DNA of 59,357 bases from Photobacterium frigidiphilum (GTDB lineage Bacteria > Pseudomonadota > Gammaproteobacteria > Enterobacterales > Vibrionaceae). Made by a program: the position numbers and the translations under genes. The notes under the pieces were generated by a model. The model worked only from the letters and a program-made list of their open reading frames with translations, was not told the origin of the DNA and made no database searches. Position 1 is the first letter of the stretch. The number at the start of each line of letters is the position of its first letter. The stretch lies in assembly GCF_003025615.1 (NCBI RefSeq), contig NZ_PYMJ01000036.1, positions 1-59,357 of the forward strand. The letters are read 5' to 3'. Of this stretch, positions 1 to 8,316 are shown one piece after another.

Positions 1-117
1 ATGCGAAAAAGATTAAATAAATTGACGCAAGCCGATCACGTCAGTTAGATTTTACGAAGGTCTACAATCGAATGAGATTGTGATCGCCATCGATGTTATA
101 GAGCGATCGGCATCATG

Positions 118-1302
118 TTAATACGCATCAATAACGGTAAGTGGCAATTTGTCTAAAATACTCAGGGCATCAATCGTACCAAAGAGGGTTGCTATCAGCA
201 CAATGACAGTGTGAATCGTTGATGGTTTATTGGGTAACGGCAAAGAAACTGTTGCTAATATTAAAGCGATAGCAATAGGGCATAAGATTAAAATAGCAGG
301 TAAACTTACTTCAATAATTGTCTCTAAGCCGAAGTTAGAAACAATCGCAGTTAATCCCAAAATAAGCGTCGCACTGATTTTAAAAGGTATACGGTAAGTG
401 TTTTTATAATACTGGGCATTTGCATTGGTTAAACCAATCGTGGTTGTTAAACATGCCATTAACGTTATAGCCGCGAGTAATACTTGTCCTGCTTGTCCAA
501 ATTCACCTGCTGCGTAACGGGTTAAAATTTCACCGCCGTTTAATGCATTGGGTGCAATGTTTGAAGATGTAGCCCCTAAATAGCCCATCGCAAGGTAACA
601 ACTAGACATCAGTATTGCATAGATTCCCGCAATCCATCTGCTGTATTTTGCAATGGCCTTAGTCGATGTAACCCCTTTACTTTTAATGGCTTGAATGATC
701 ACCCAGCCAAATGCAACCGCAGCGATAGCATCTAATGTCATGTAACCTTGAACTAGCCCATTTACGGTTGGGGCTTGTTTATATATCTCTGTTGCAGGGC
801 TTGTTGAGCCAAGGGGGTTAATAATGGCAGCAATAATGAGTAATGCCAGCATGCTAATGAGTGCTGGCGTCATCACTTTTCCAATGTAATCTACTAAACG
901 GCCCGGTTTTAATGCCAATAGCAATGTAAGGGCGCAGAAGCTAATAGAGAAAATGAAGAGGTAGTTACCATTTACAAAAGGTTTTATCCCCATCTCATAG
1001 GCGACAGTAACAGCCCTAGGCAATACGAAAGCAGGCCCTAACGTTGTAAGCACTAAAATCCAAAATGAACGATCCATCCATTTGGGTAAGCTAGCGGTAA
1101 GTTTATCTGCCGATGATAAACGGCCAAGCACAATAATGGTAAGAGCAGGTAACCCAACAGCGGTTAACAAGAAGCCTGCTATAGCAAGTAACCAATACTC
1201 ACCAGCTTGTTGTGCCATTAGTGGTGGAAAAATGAGATTTCCAGCACCAAGAAAAAGTGCAAAGGTCATAAACCCGATGGCGATAAGATCTTTTCTATTC
1301 AA
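118..1302 (-). CDS. brnQ: Branched-chain amino acid carrier protein BrnQ (LIVCS family)
   Basis: A 394-residue, highly hydrophobic inner-membrane protein that opens with the family's N-terminal block (IGFMTFALFLGAGNLIFPP). LIVCS carriers import leucine, isoleucine and valine by cation symport. About 12 membrane segments can be traced. The family is usually about 430-440 residues, so this copy is slightly short, but the frame is intact. The start is TTG at 1302, preceded by AAGGGT at good spacing. The gene stands alone; its roughly 200-nt upstream leader has competing inverted repeats that suggest RNA-level control. The family call is firm; the exact substrate is inferred. Confidence 0.93.
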   Translation of the reverse strand: MNRKDLIAIGFMTFALFLGAGNLIFPPLMAQQAGEYWLLAIAGFLLTAVGLPALTIIVLGRLSSADKLTASLPKWMDRSFWILVLTTLGPAFVLPRAVTVAYEMGIKPFVNGNYLFIFSISFCALTLLLALKPGRLVDYIGKVMTPALISMLALLIIAAIINPLGSTSPATEIYKQAPTVNGLVQGYMTLDAIAAVAFGWVIIQAIKSKGVTSTKAIAKYSRWIAGIYAILMSSCYLAMGYLGATSSNIAPNALNGGEILTRYAAGEFGQAGQVLLAAITLMACLTTTIGLTNANAQYYKNTYRIPFKISATLILGLTAIVSNFGLETIIEVSLPAILILCPIAIALILATVSLPLPNKPSTIHTVIVLIATLFGTIDALSILDKLPLTVIDAY

Positions 1303-1306
1303 TTGA

Positions 1307-1492
1307 CTAAACCCTTATGGTTGTTGTCAGCTGAGCTAGAGGATATGGAGAAGAGGTAATCAGTATCCGCCAGCTAAGCTGACGAAATACATTATCTGTC
1401 AGCGTAAGTGTGTGACTACGACGACGACAGAGACGACAGAAAGAATGGAATGAGATACTGAAGGTAAGTATCTTTCCATGTTGCGCGTACAA
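1307..1492 (-). other. Leader region of brnQ with competing inverted repeats and a 61-codon ORF
   Basis: On the minus strand the motif GCTGAC/GTCAGC alternates four times before brnQ: 1398-1403, 1378-1384, 1368-1374 and 1326-1332. Each segment can pair with its neighbour, and 1377-1383 can pair either with 1368-1374 or with 1326-1332. A 61-codon ORF runs through the region and stops 4 nt before the brnQ start codon, its last codons overlapping the brnQ ribosome-binding site. The ORF is not obviously rich in Leu, Ile or Val codons and matches no family I know. It may be a translated leader or chance. The arrangement resembles an attenuator, but this is inference. Confidence 0.35.
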
Positions 1493-1643
1493 ATTGTATG
1501 TTTAAGAGAATACGGCATTATTCATTTCTGTGTAAAAGTTGATAGACTTTAAACTAATGGGATATTCCGCCATTGTAAAGCCTTAATTTGGGGCTTTTAA
1601 TTGTGAATGGTCACTTTATGTGGCTTTTTATATGGATACAATG

Positions 1644-1672
1644 AATCAGGCAGTCAATATTTCTGCCTGATT
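1644..1672. repeat. 10-bp perfect inverted repeat in the yjjG-brnQ gap
   Basis: AATCAGGCAG at 1644-1653 and its perfect complement at 1663-1672 can form a 10-bp hairpin with a 9-nt loop. There is no T-run on either side. It lies downstream of the minus-strand nucleotidase gene and may mark its transcript end. A weaker GC-poor hairpin (AAAGCC/GGCTTT) lies at about 1578-1600. Confidence 0.5.
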
Positions 1673-1737
1673 ATACCTTCTTAGACAAGCCTCTGAGTAT
1701 TGGCTTATTTAGATGAGGAATATCAATTTTAGGCTGC

Positions 1738-2412
1738 TTATTTGTGAAGCAGTGTTTGTAATTCACCTAAAGAACTAACTTGATAATGAGGCGTAATGTT
1801 CTCTGGTGTATCGTGGCCATCGACATTCAGCCAACACGTATCAAAGCCTGCATTTAACCCCCCTAAAATATCAGAATGCGGGTTATCACCCACCATAAGA
1901 ACATGATGTTTTTCAGGTTGCCCCATATGTTCTAACGCATGTTCAAAAATCCCCACATGTGGCTTAGCAATACCGACTTGCTCAGAGATAATAAGTGGCG
2001 AGAAGTACTCTTTGAACCCAGTGCGTTCAAGGCGTATTTCTTGTAGTTCAGTAAAGCCATTAGTGATTATGCCCATACCCACTTTACCGTGTAGTGATGC
2101 AAGTAGCTCTTTAGCACCAGGTAGTGGGGCACAAATATCCGCCATTGCCGTTAGAAAAGCACTGTTTAATGTTTGAGTCGTCACCTCTAGTTTTTTAGCC
2201 CAGCCTTCAAAGCGGATATTCTGAAGTTGTTCTGCTGAAATTATTCCATCTTGATAGTCAACCCAAAGCGGTTTGTTTGTCGTTTGGTAAACGCCGTAAT
2301 CATGTGAAGTGAAATCGACACTAAAGCGTGAAAACATCAGTTGCAAGCCTTTGAAGGCATCAAAGTGGAATAATGTTTCATCCGCATCGAACAGGATCCA
2401 TTTGTACTTCAT
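1738..2412 (-). CDS. yjjG: YjjG-family HAD pyrimidine 5'-nucleotidase
   Basis: A 224-residue HAD-superfamily phosphatase. Motif I is FDADETLF (nucleophile Asp9, acid Asp11), motif II is IITNG, the motif III lysine is in GIAKPHVG, and motif IV is MVGDNPHSDILGG. YjjG enzymes dephosphorylate UMP, dUMP, dTMP and non-canonical pyrimidine nucleotides in the cytoplasm, a house-cleaning role. The chosen ATG at 2412 has GGAGAG just upstream; an in-frame ATG at 2424 has no such site. The gene is monocistronic and diverges from the NADAR-RibA gene. The subfamily call rests on overall resemblance and length. Confidence 0.85.
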   Translation of the reverse strand: MKYKWILFDADETLFHFDAFKGLQLMFSRFSVDFTSHDYGVYQTTNKPLWVDYQDGIISAEQLQNIRFEGWAKKLEVTTQTLNSAFLTAMADICAPLPGAKELLASLHGKVGMGIITNGFTELQEIRLERTGFKEYFSPLIISEQVGIAKPHVGIFEHALEHMGQPEKHHVLMVGDNPHSDILGGLNAGFDTCWLNVDGHDTPENITPHYQVSSLGELQTLLHK

Positions 2413-2637
2413 ATATCTCTCCATCAGGCAATTTTTACGTATATTAATCTAGATGGCGCTTAATCCCAAATATGAATAATTTATGATATTAGCATCTACT
2501 TATTTATGACTAAGTGGTAATTATTTACCGGCTAAATGTTTATTTTTTGTTAATGTAACTATACTTCACTGTAGGAAATGAAAGGCAAAGTGTGCGCAGA
2601 GGTGCACAGGCCCGTTTAGCATCATGGAGTATAATAA

Positions 2638-3690
2638 ATGGTTGAAGAAATAAAATTTTATGAGCCAGAAGATAATCACGGTTTTTTATCTAATTTTGCT
2701 TTAAGTCCTATAACACTGAGTGATGTAGTGTGGCCGAGTAGTGAACATTATTATCAAGCTCAAAAATTTACAGATTTAAGTATTCAAAATAAAATATTAA
2801 ATGCAGAAACACCGGATGACGCTTTTAAAATTAGTCGTGATTTTGCTGATCAGGTAAAAGATGATTGGATGGAGGTTCGTGGTGCTGTAATGCGATTTAT
2901 TGTATTTGAAAAATTTCGTCAGAATACATATTTTACGCACCTATTAGTCAGCACTGGTGATCATTTTATTAAAGAGCACTCGCATAAAGATGATTACTGG
3001 GGAGACGGTGGCGACGGAAGTGGCAGAAATGAGTTAGGTAAAATTCTCATGGATGTTCGAGAGTATTTTGCTAAAAAAGAACCTTTTAATCTTGTTCATT
3101 TTGTTGATAGTGCAAAATTGCCCACTCAGTGGGGTACATTTCAAATGTATGGCTTTATTGAGGTGAAGACGGGGAAAGAACATCTTGCACTTGTTTATGG
3201 TCAACCAACCCCCGACGAACCCACTCTTATCCGCTTACATTCTGAATGTTTAACGGGTGATGCATTATTTAGTCAACGTTGTGACTGCGGTTTTCAACTT
3301 GCTCGAGCAATGGAAAATATCGTCAAGAAAGGGTCCGGCGTCTTATTATATTTGAAGCAAGAAGGGCGGGGCATCGGTTTAATTAATAAGATTCGTGCTT
3401 ATCATCTGCAAGACGAAGGAGCAGATACAGTAGAAGCTAACGAAAGGTTAGGCTTTGCGGCTGATATGCGTGATTATGCCTTCTGTCGAGGCATGCTAAG
3501 TTTTCTCAATATTGAATCTGTTAGTTTAATGACAAATAACCCACGTAAGATTAATGCACTGACTGATAACGGTATTAATGTTGTCGAACGTGTCACCTTG
3601 CAAGAAGGTAATAACCCTTTTAATGAAGGTTACCTTAAAACAAAATCAGCCAAACTAGGCCATATGTTTGATGCGGAATTCATCAAGTAA
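2638..3690 (+). CDS. ribA: NADAR (YbiA-like) domain fused to GTP cyclohydrolase II
   Basis: A 350-residue two-domain protein. Residues 1-145 are a NADAR/COG3236 domain with SEHYYQAQKF at 35-44 and a WGDGGDGSGRNELG block near 121-134. Residues 155-350 are GTP cyclohydrolase II with zinc cysteines Cys204, Cys215 and Cys217 (HSECLTGD, CDCG), the KQEGRGIGL loop and MTNNPRKI. GTP cyclohydrolase II converts GTP to the pyrimidine precursor of riboflavin. NADAR/YbiA proteins are reported to cleave the N-glycosidic bond of the next, reactive pathway intermediates, so the fusion would couple synthesis to damage control. No other riboflavin gene and no recognisable FMN riboswitch is nearby. Confidence 0.93.
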   Translation: MVEEIKFYEPEDNHGFLSNFALSPITLSDVVWPSSEHYYQAQKFTDLSIQNKILNAETPDDAFKISRDFADQVKDDWMEVRGAVMRFIVFEKFRQNTYFTHLLVSTGDHFIKEHSHKDDYWGDGGDGSGRNELGKILMDVREYFAKKEPFNLVHFVDSAKLPTQWGTFQMYGFIEVKTGKEHLALVYGQPTPDEPTLIRLHSECLTGDALFSQRCDCGFQLARAMENIVKKGSGVLLYLKQEGRGIGLINKIRAYHLQDEGADTVEANERLGFAADMRDYAFCRGMLSFLNIESVSLMTNNPRKINALTDNGINVVERVTLQEGNNPFNEGYLKTKSAKLGHMFDAEFIK

Positions 3691-3756
3691 CGAAGATCTG
3701 TAGTTAGATGGAAAAAGACGATAACTGTACAGTGTTTTATTCAGAAACATGAAAAG

Positions 3757-3789
3757 AAGAGCCTTTTATCGATATAAAGGCTCTTTTTT
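3757..3789 (+). terminator. Rho-independent terminator of the NADAR-ribA gene
   Basis: AAGAGCC at 3757-3763 pairs with GGCTCTT at 3779-3785, the stem extends inward through an AT-rich section, and a T-run follows to 3789. Confidence 0.9.
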
Positions 3790-4079
3790 ATGCGTGTTGT
3801 TTTTGAATGACATACCTTTTAAGTAAAGTTACGAGTTGATAATGAGTTCTTAATTAGAGATGAGTATTTTTTTAATCGTTTTAATGGGAATTGATTAATT
3901 AATTCGTTAATTATCCTCTATATATCATCATGGTATTCAGCGTCAATTCAGCTATAAAACATTGTTTTTTATGTTAAGGTTTGGTTCAGTTTTAAGGTGT
4001 AGAGTAGTTGTTATTGAAACGGAGCACAGCAATTTACATATTGCTTTAACTTACAATAATAATACTTAGGAGTTTCCCC

Positions 4080-4589
4080 ATGAATAAATTTACAGTACTT
4101 TCAACTCTGATTTTAGCGTCTTCTGTTACTCTTCCCGCGTTCGCTGCTGATACTGATTGGTTTGTTGGTGGTGGCGTTGGTTATCAGCAAGACACCATTA
4201 AAGGTGCCAATGAACAAAATGGCGAAGACGCCACTTACCAATTGCGTGGCGGTGCAATCATTAATGACCACCACCGTGTAATGGGTACTTACAGCTACAT
4301 GGATAAATCATCTCAAAATATGTTTCTCGCTTCTTATGATTATTTAATTCCTGTCGCTCAGAAAGTGAATTTATTTGCAGGTGTATCTGCTGGTTTAGCT
4401 GATAACAAAATTAACAATGACAGTTCTACAGATTTTGTATGGGGCGGCCAAGTAGGTGCTATGTACGAAATAAATGATAGCTGGTCTACTGATCTAACTT
4501 ACCGTTACCTTGATCAAGACTACAGCGAGCAAGCAACAAAGCTTGATTATTCTCAGCAGGTTGTATGGTCTGTTGACTACAAATTCTAA
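4080..4589 (+). CDS. Small outer-membrane beta-barrel protein
   Basis: A 169-residue protein with a clear signal peptide ending in PAFA-ADTD (about residue 22). The mature part alternates polar and aromatic residues as in an eight-stranded OmpA/OmpX-type barrel and ends with a terminal aromatic residue (SVDYKF), the usual signal for outer-membrane assembly. It has no OmpA peptidoglycan-binding domain. A good ribosome-binding site (AGGAG) precedes the ATG. It is monocistronic, with its own promoter gap and terminator. Function is unknown beyond outer-membrane location. Confidence 0.85.
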   Translation: MNKFTVLSTLILASSVTLPAFAADTDWFVGGGVGYQQDTIKGANEQNGEDATYQLRGGAIINDHHRVMGTYSYMDKSSQNMFLASYDYLIPVAQKVNLFAGVSAGLADNKINNDSSTDFVWGGQVGAMYEINDSWSTDLTYRYLDQDYSEQATKLDYSQQVVWSVDYKF

Positions 4590-4634
4590 ACAAACGACTT
4601 ATTGTGTCTGATTAACTAAAACGTTGAAGTTATT

Positions 4635-4668
4635 AAGAAGGGAAAATGGGCTTTTCCCTTCTTACTTT
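4635..4668 (+). terminator. Strong terminator after the outer-membrane barrel gene
   Basis: AAGAAGGGAAAA at 4635-4646 pairs perfectly with 4652-4663 around a TGGGC loop and is followed by a T-rich stretch. A 68-codon ORF drawn across this hairpin is therefore spurious. Confidence 0.9.
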
Positions 4669-4864
4669 TCATTGCTTACACATATAGGATATTTCATTAG
4701 AGCAATAATCTTTCGTCTACATTGCTTATCTATACCTCTGCTCACTCTCTCACTTATAGAAAATCACCATTTTTATCATATCCGTCTATATTTTACCCAA
4801 ACAAACCAAGATCACAAAAATAAGCGGTAATAGGGTTGTTAATGCGATCTATATCTCTATATAC

Positions 4865-4995
4865 TCCGCATCCGGTCAGAACCATTGAGTTCCAGCCACC
4901 TTAGTTACAAGCTGTCACCACGGAAATGTGAACGACCCACGGAGTTGGACCGGCATGATTTTAGCTTGTTATCAAGGTGACTTGTATGTTGTTTT
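4865..4995 (+). ncRNA. Candidate structured leader RNA (pseudoknot-capable) upstream of nupC
   Basis: CCGGTC at 4872-4877 pairs with GACCGG at 4948-4953, extended inward by AAC/GTT. Inside it, GTTACA at 4904-4909 can pair with TGTGAAC at 4927-4933. The same ACAAG segment (4907-4911), with TCACC (4915-4919), can instead pair with GGTGACTTGT at 4976-4985; ACAAGCT (4907-4913) can also pair with AGCTTGT (4963-4969). These alternatives cross the first stem, giving a pseudoknot, and a T-rich stretch follows at 4988-4998. A CCACGGA direct repeat occurs at 4918 and 4937. I recognise no known riboswitch class. About 150 nt separate it from nupC. Confidence 0.5.
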
Positions 4996-5146
4996 TATTG
5001 ACGGATAATCTTTTATTTTCTAGGCTTGTTAGCTTAGTTCCTACCTATTTTGCTTTCTTCTTGAAGGCTAATGATCCCCAATGGCAGCATTCAGTAACAC
5101 CTTCATTTTTCGACATCTATTTTAAAAAAAGCAGCAGGACGAAATA

Positions 5147-6355
5147 ATGCAGTTGTTAATTAGTTTAGCCGGTATTTTGGTACTGGTTTTGTGCGCATGC
5201 GCAATTTCTGAAAACCGTAAAGCAATCAATTGGCGTACAGTCGGTGGGGCATTGTTTTTACAAGCAAGCTTCGCTGCATTGGTATTGTATGTACCCGTGG
5301 GGCAGATGATGTTGGGGGCAATGAGTAGTGGCGTTGCGAGTATATTGGGTTTTGCTGATGAAGGAATAAAGTTTTTATTTGGTGATTTAGCAACAACAGG
5401 TTTTATCTTCGCAGTTCGTGTTCTTCCTCTCGTTATCTTCATTAGTTCTCTTATTTCTCTTCTTTATTATCTTGGTGTGATGCAGTGGGTCATTAAAGTG
5501 ATCGGTGGTGGCATCCAGAAATTCCTAGGTACAAGTCGTGCTGAATCATTAGTGGCGACAGGTAATATTTTTCTTTCTCAAGGTGAATCCCCACTTCTTG
5601 TTAGACCTTTCCTTCCTAAGATGACGCGTTCTGAACTATTTGCCGTAATGACAGGTGGTATGGCATCAGTTGCGGGTAGTGTATTAGGCGGCTATGCGGG
5701 TTTAGGCGTTGAATTAAAATACCTAATTGCTGCAAGTTTCATGGCTGCTCCTGGTAGTTTGTTAATGGCTAAAATTTTAGTACCAGAACAAAGCACGCCT
5801 GTAGAGCAAACAGATATCGAAATGGCGACCAGTGAACACAGTAATGCGATTGATGCATTAGCGGCTGGTGCGATGAACGGTATGAAAGTGGCTGTTGCTA
5901 TCGGTACTATGCTTATTGCTTTTGTCAGTGTTATTGCAATGGCAAACGCAGGACTGGGCATGGTAGGTGAGTGGTTCGGCTTTGTTGGCTTAACAATGCA
6001 AGGTATTTTGGGCTACATTTTCTCACCATTAGCATTCATCATTGGTGTACCGGCAAATGAGATGCTGCAAGCGGGTTCATTTATCGGTCAGAAGATGATT
6101 CTAAATGAGTTTGTGGCTTTCCTTGATTTCGTCAGTATTAAAGAAACCCTGTCATCTCAGAGCCAGATTATCATTACTTTTGCACTGTGTGGTTTTGCAA
6201 ATATTGGTTCAATTGCAATTCAGATCGGTTCAATCGGTATCATGGCGCCAGAGCGTCGCGGTGATGTGGCTAAGTTAGGCTTTAAAGCGGTACTTGCTGC
6301 AACACTTGCTAACTTAATGAGTGCGGCCTTAGCGGGTATCTTCATCTCGTTATAA
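5147..6355 (+). CDS. nupC: NupC-type concentrative nucleoside transporter
   Basis: A 402-residue polytopic inner-membrane protein of the CNT family, which imports nucleosides by sodium or proton symport. The N-terminal pair of helices, the GQGESPLLVRPF-like segment (here LSQGESPLLVRPFL), the GVPANEMLQAG block and the C-terminal FALCGFANIGSIAIQIGS segment are all present. Length is normal for the family. The start ATG follows AGGACG. The gene sits alone behind a structured leader and ends in a good terminator. Nucleoside specificity cannot be read from the sequence. Confidence 0.94.
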   Translation: MQLLISLAGILVLVLCACAISENRKAINWRTVGGALFLQASFAALVLYVPVGQMMLGAMSSGVASILGFADEGIKFLFGDLATTGFIFAVRVLPLVIFISSLISLLYYLGVMQWVIKVIGGGIQKFLGTSRAESLVATGNIFLSQGESPLLVRPFLPKMTRSELFAVMTGGMASVAGSVLGGYAGLGVELKYLIAASFMAAPGSLLMAKILVPEQSTPVEQTDIEMATSEHSNAIDALAAGAMNGMKVAVAIGTMLIAFVSVIAMANAGLGMVGEWFGFVGLTMQGILGYIFSPLAFIIGVPANEMLQAGSFIGQKMILNEFVAFLDFVSIKETLSSQSQIIITFALCGFANIGSIAIQIGSIGIMAPERRGDVAKLGFKAVLAATLANLMSAALAGIFISL

Positions 6356-6398
6356 CAATGACGGCTTGATTCACCATAAGTAATAGAAGCACAAAAAT

Positions 6399-6429
6399 GC
6401 CACACAGTACTTTCGGTGTGGCTTTTTTT
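6399..6429 (+). terminator. Terminator of nupC
   Basis: GCCACAC at 6399-6405 pairs with GTGTGGC at 6416-6422, followed by seven T residues. Confidence 0.92.
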
Positions 6430-6472
6430 ATGATAAAAATTGAACATTGTTTTAAATTTCTGTTGAGATCGT

Positions 6473-6862
6473 ATGCTGAGAAGAAAGATAACAATCCTTA
6501 TTTCGATGATATTGTTCAGTTCACTGACAAGCAGCGTCGTAGCAGCAGAAATGCCGATAAGTGATCTGTTTCTGAATGCTTTGAATGAACCCGTATTGTT
6601 ACTATCTGAATCGACGGTGTTCTCTAAAGAGAGTGTTTTGATTGATGACAGGTCTCGTGAGACTGACGCTAGTAATATGCTAATAACAGACTCATTCCAG
6701 AATATGTCATCGATATATACGAGTAATACACGATTCTTTGATAAGCAATTTGAAAGTAACAATAAAAACAACGCTTATGATGGTGTTGAATGTGAAGGAG
6801 AAGAGTGTGCTGTTCCTGTTGCATTGATGGCACTTGATTTTATGTTAACCAATAACCAATAA
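6473..6862 (+). CDS. Small secreted protein of unknown function, stop codon inside a tandem repeat
   Basis: A 129-residue protein with a signal peptide (to about SSVVAAE, residue 25). The mature part is acidic, rich in Ser, Asp and Asn, and carries one cysteine pair (CEGEEC), which could form a disulfide in the periplasm. I do not recognise the family. The last residues (TNNQ) and the stop are encoded by the first units of an AACCAAT tandem repeat, so changes in copy number further along would not alter the protein. The ribosome-binding site is weak (GAG). Independent gene between two terminators. Confidence 0.55.
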   Translation: MLRRKITILISMILFSSLTSSVVAAEMPISDLFLNALNEPVLLLSESTVFSKESVLIDDRSRETDASNMLITDSFQNMSSIYTSNTRFFDKQFESNNKNNAYDGVECEGEECAVPVALMALDFMLTNNQ

Positions 6863-6888
6863 CCAATAACCAATAACCAATAACCAAT
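6847..6888. repeat. Heptamer tandem repeat AACCAAT, six copies
   Basis: Six perfect copies of AACCAAT run from 6847 to 6888 with a partial seventh. The array begins in the last codons of the secreted-protein gene and extends into its 3' region. A perfect 7-bp array is prone to slippage. Confidence 0.95.
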
Positions 6889-6900
6889 AACTCAAGCTAA

Positions 6901-6926
6901 AAAAGGCATGATATTGACCATGCCTT
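6901..6926 (-). terminator. Terminator of the hydroxyacid dehydrogenase gene
   Basis: AAGGCATG at 6903-6910 pairs with CATGCCTT at 6919-6926; read on the minus strand the stem is followed by a T-run. Confidence 0.85.
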
Positions 6927-6955
6927 CAGGTTGAATATAGCGTGTGTCGCAGTTA

Positions 6956-7840
6956 TTAACTGAAATCGGGCTTATCGAATTGTTTAATCAATACTGAAGT
7001 ATCTGAACGGTTGTGTCCTCGTTGCTGTAAATCAGCATATTTGGCATCAACTTGCTTAGCCAATGGTAGCTCGACGCCTAGCTTGTCTGCTGCATCAAAA
7101 CAAATACCTAAATCTTTACGCATCCAATCGATAGCAAAACCAAAATCAAATTTATCTTCAGCCATTGTTGCTGCTCGGTTTTCTAACTGCCAAGAGCCAG
7201 CTGCACCATGTTTTAATACATCCGTCATTTTTTCAATGTCTAAACCTGACGATTTAGCCAAAGTAATGGCTTCAGATAAACCTTGTAGAATACCGGCAAT
7301 ACAGATTTGATTCGCCATTTTTGTTACTTGACCATAGCCCACATCACCCATTAATGTCGTGGCTTTAGCAAAGCAATCAATAATCGGTTTTGCTTTCTCA
7401 AACACTGCTGGATCACCACCTACCATAACAGTTAGGCAGCCATTTATTGCACCAGCTTCGCCACCAGAAACAGGGGCGTCTAAGAACTCTGCGTGTACGG
7501 CATGTGCAGCTGCTGCGATTTCACGTGCCACTTCAGCAGAAGCTGTGGTGTTATCGACCAAAATAGCGCCCGATTTTACCGTAGAAAGAATCCCATTTTC
7601 ACCGGTGTAAACATGGCGAACGTCATCATCATTACCGACACAAGTAAAAATAATGTCGGCATTTTTTGCCGCTTCTGCGGGTGTTAAAGCCAGTTGACCT
7701 TTATAGCTATTAATCCACTTTTCAGCTGTGGCTGTTGTGCGGTTATAAACGGTAACGTTGTGACCTGCATTGGCTAAGTGACCCGCCATCGGGAAGCCCA
7801 TAGTGCCAAGTCCGATGAATGCGATATTGTGTGTTGTCAT
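6956..7840 (-). CDS. NAD(P)-dependent beta-hydroxyacid dehydrogenase (GarR / 3-hydroxyisobutyrate dehydrogenase family)
   Basis: A 294-residue cytoplasmic oxidoreductase. The Rossmann motif IGLGTMG lies at the N terminus, followed by the substrate motif DAPVSGGEAGA and the catalytic lysine in GQVTKMANQ. The C-terminal half is the usual helical domain. Members reduce tartronate semialdehyde (GarR/GlxR) or oxidise 3-hydroxyisobutyrate; the motifs shared with GarR favour the former but do not settle it. No glyoxylate, glycerate or valine catabolism gene is adjacent. The start ATG at 7840 has AGGTG upstream; a GTG at 7852 is also in frame. Confidence 0.88.
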   Translation of the reverse strand: MTTHNIAFIGLGTMGFPMAGHLANAGHNVTVYNRTTATAEKWINSYKGQLALTPAEAAKNADIIFTCVGNDDDVRHVYTGENGILSTVKSGAILVDNTTASAEVAREIAAAAHAVHAEFLDAPVSGGEAGAINGCLTVMVGGDPAVFEKAKPIIDCFAKATTLMGDVGYGQVTKMANQICIAGILQGLSEAITLAKSSGLDIEKMTDVLKHGAAGSWQLENRAATMAEDKFDFGFAIDWMRKDLGICFDAADKLGVELPLAKQVDAKYADLQQRGHNRSDTSVLIKQFDKPDFS

Positions 7841-8316
7841 TGTTATTGTCACCTCGTTACATGTAACTAATACATAAAATATTGATTTTATATAATTTGA
7901 AAAAGTTACATTTTTTAAAATTTCCCAGTGTTTTTGCTATCAACACTGATAGAAGAGGCCATCAAGTCATGGCTAATTTATTGTCTGACTAAACTTTATC
8001 ATATCCATCATGCATATAGGAAGGTAGTGGTAGAACGGCTTTCGTTAACACGGAACTGGAAAAAGTGAGTTAGACTCTTTACTTTATTTTAGCTTGTTAT
8101 CGTTAAGTGCTTCTCACCAATAACACTTCCTTTCATTTTTCTTGTGCTAAATTTTATTATGATGACTATTTACCCAAGCTACCTCTGGATTCAGAGTGAT
8201 CTCAGCGAGTTTTGTTGGGCTCTATGCGGTGTTATAAAAAGGTTTTTGATGATTAACGTATTAAGAATAGAGCAGTCGTTACTAACCCTTAACAGTTTTA
8301 AGCAGCATAGGTAGTT
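7841..8316. other. Intergenic region between divergent genes
   Basis: About 475 nt of AT-rich sequence between the dehydrogenase and the SphA-like gene. The only structure I can name is a partial copy of the dispersed TACCCAAG-ended repeat at 8171-8236. Both promoters should lie here. Confidence 0.5.
8171..8236. repeat. Deletion derivative of the 266-bp MITE-like element
   Basis: The sequence matches the reverse complement of the full element at 52881-53146 in two blocks: the terminal TACCCAAGCTACCTC plus GGATTCAGAGTGATCTCAGCG, and then an internal block around TTTTGTTGGGCTCTATG. The middle of the element is missing, so this is a solo-end relic of about 66 bp. Confidence 0.75.

Noticed and set aside
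1..48. Short open frame at the left edge (RKRLNKLTQADHVS, then stop)
   Set aside because: It may be the tail of a gene outside the window, but 15 codons are not enough to tell.
2425..2637. FMN riboswitch before the NADAR-ribA gene
   Set aside because: None of the conserved RFN segments is visible in this gap.
4624..4830. 68-codon plus-strand ORF after the outer-membrane barrel gene
   Set aside because: It begins across a strong terminator, has no ribosome-binding site and resembles nothing.
6220..6771. 183-codon minus-strand ORF
   Set aside because: It overlaps nupC, its terminator and the secreted-protein gene on the other strand; a shadow of real genes.
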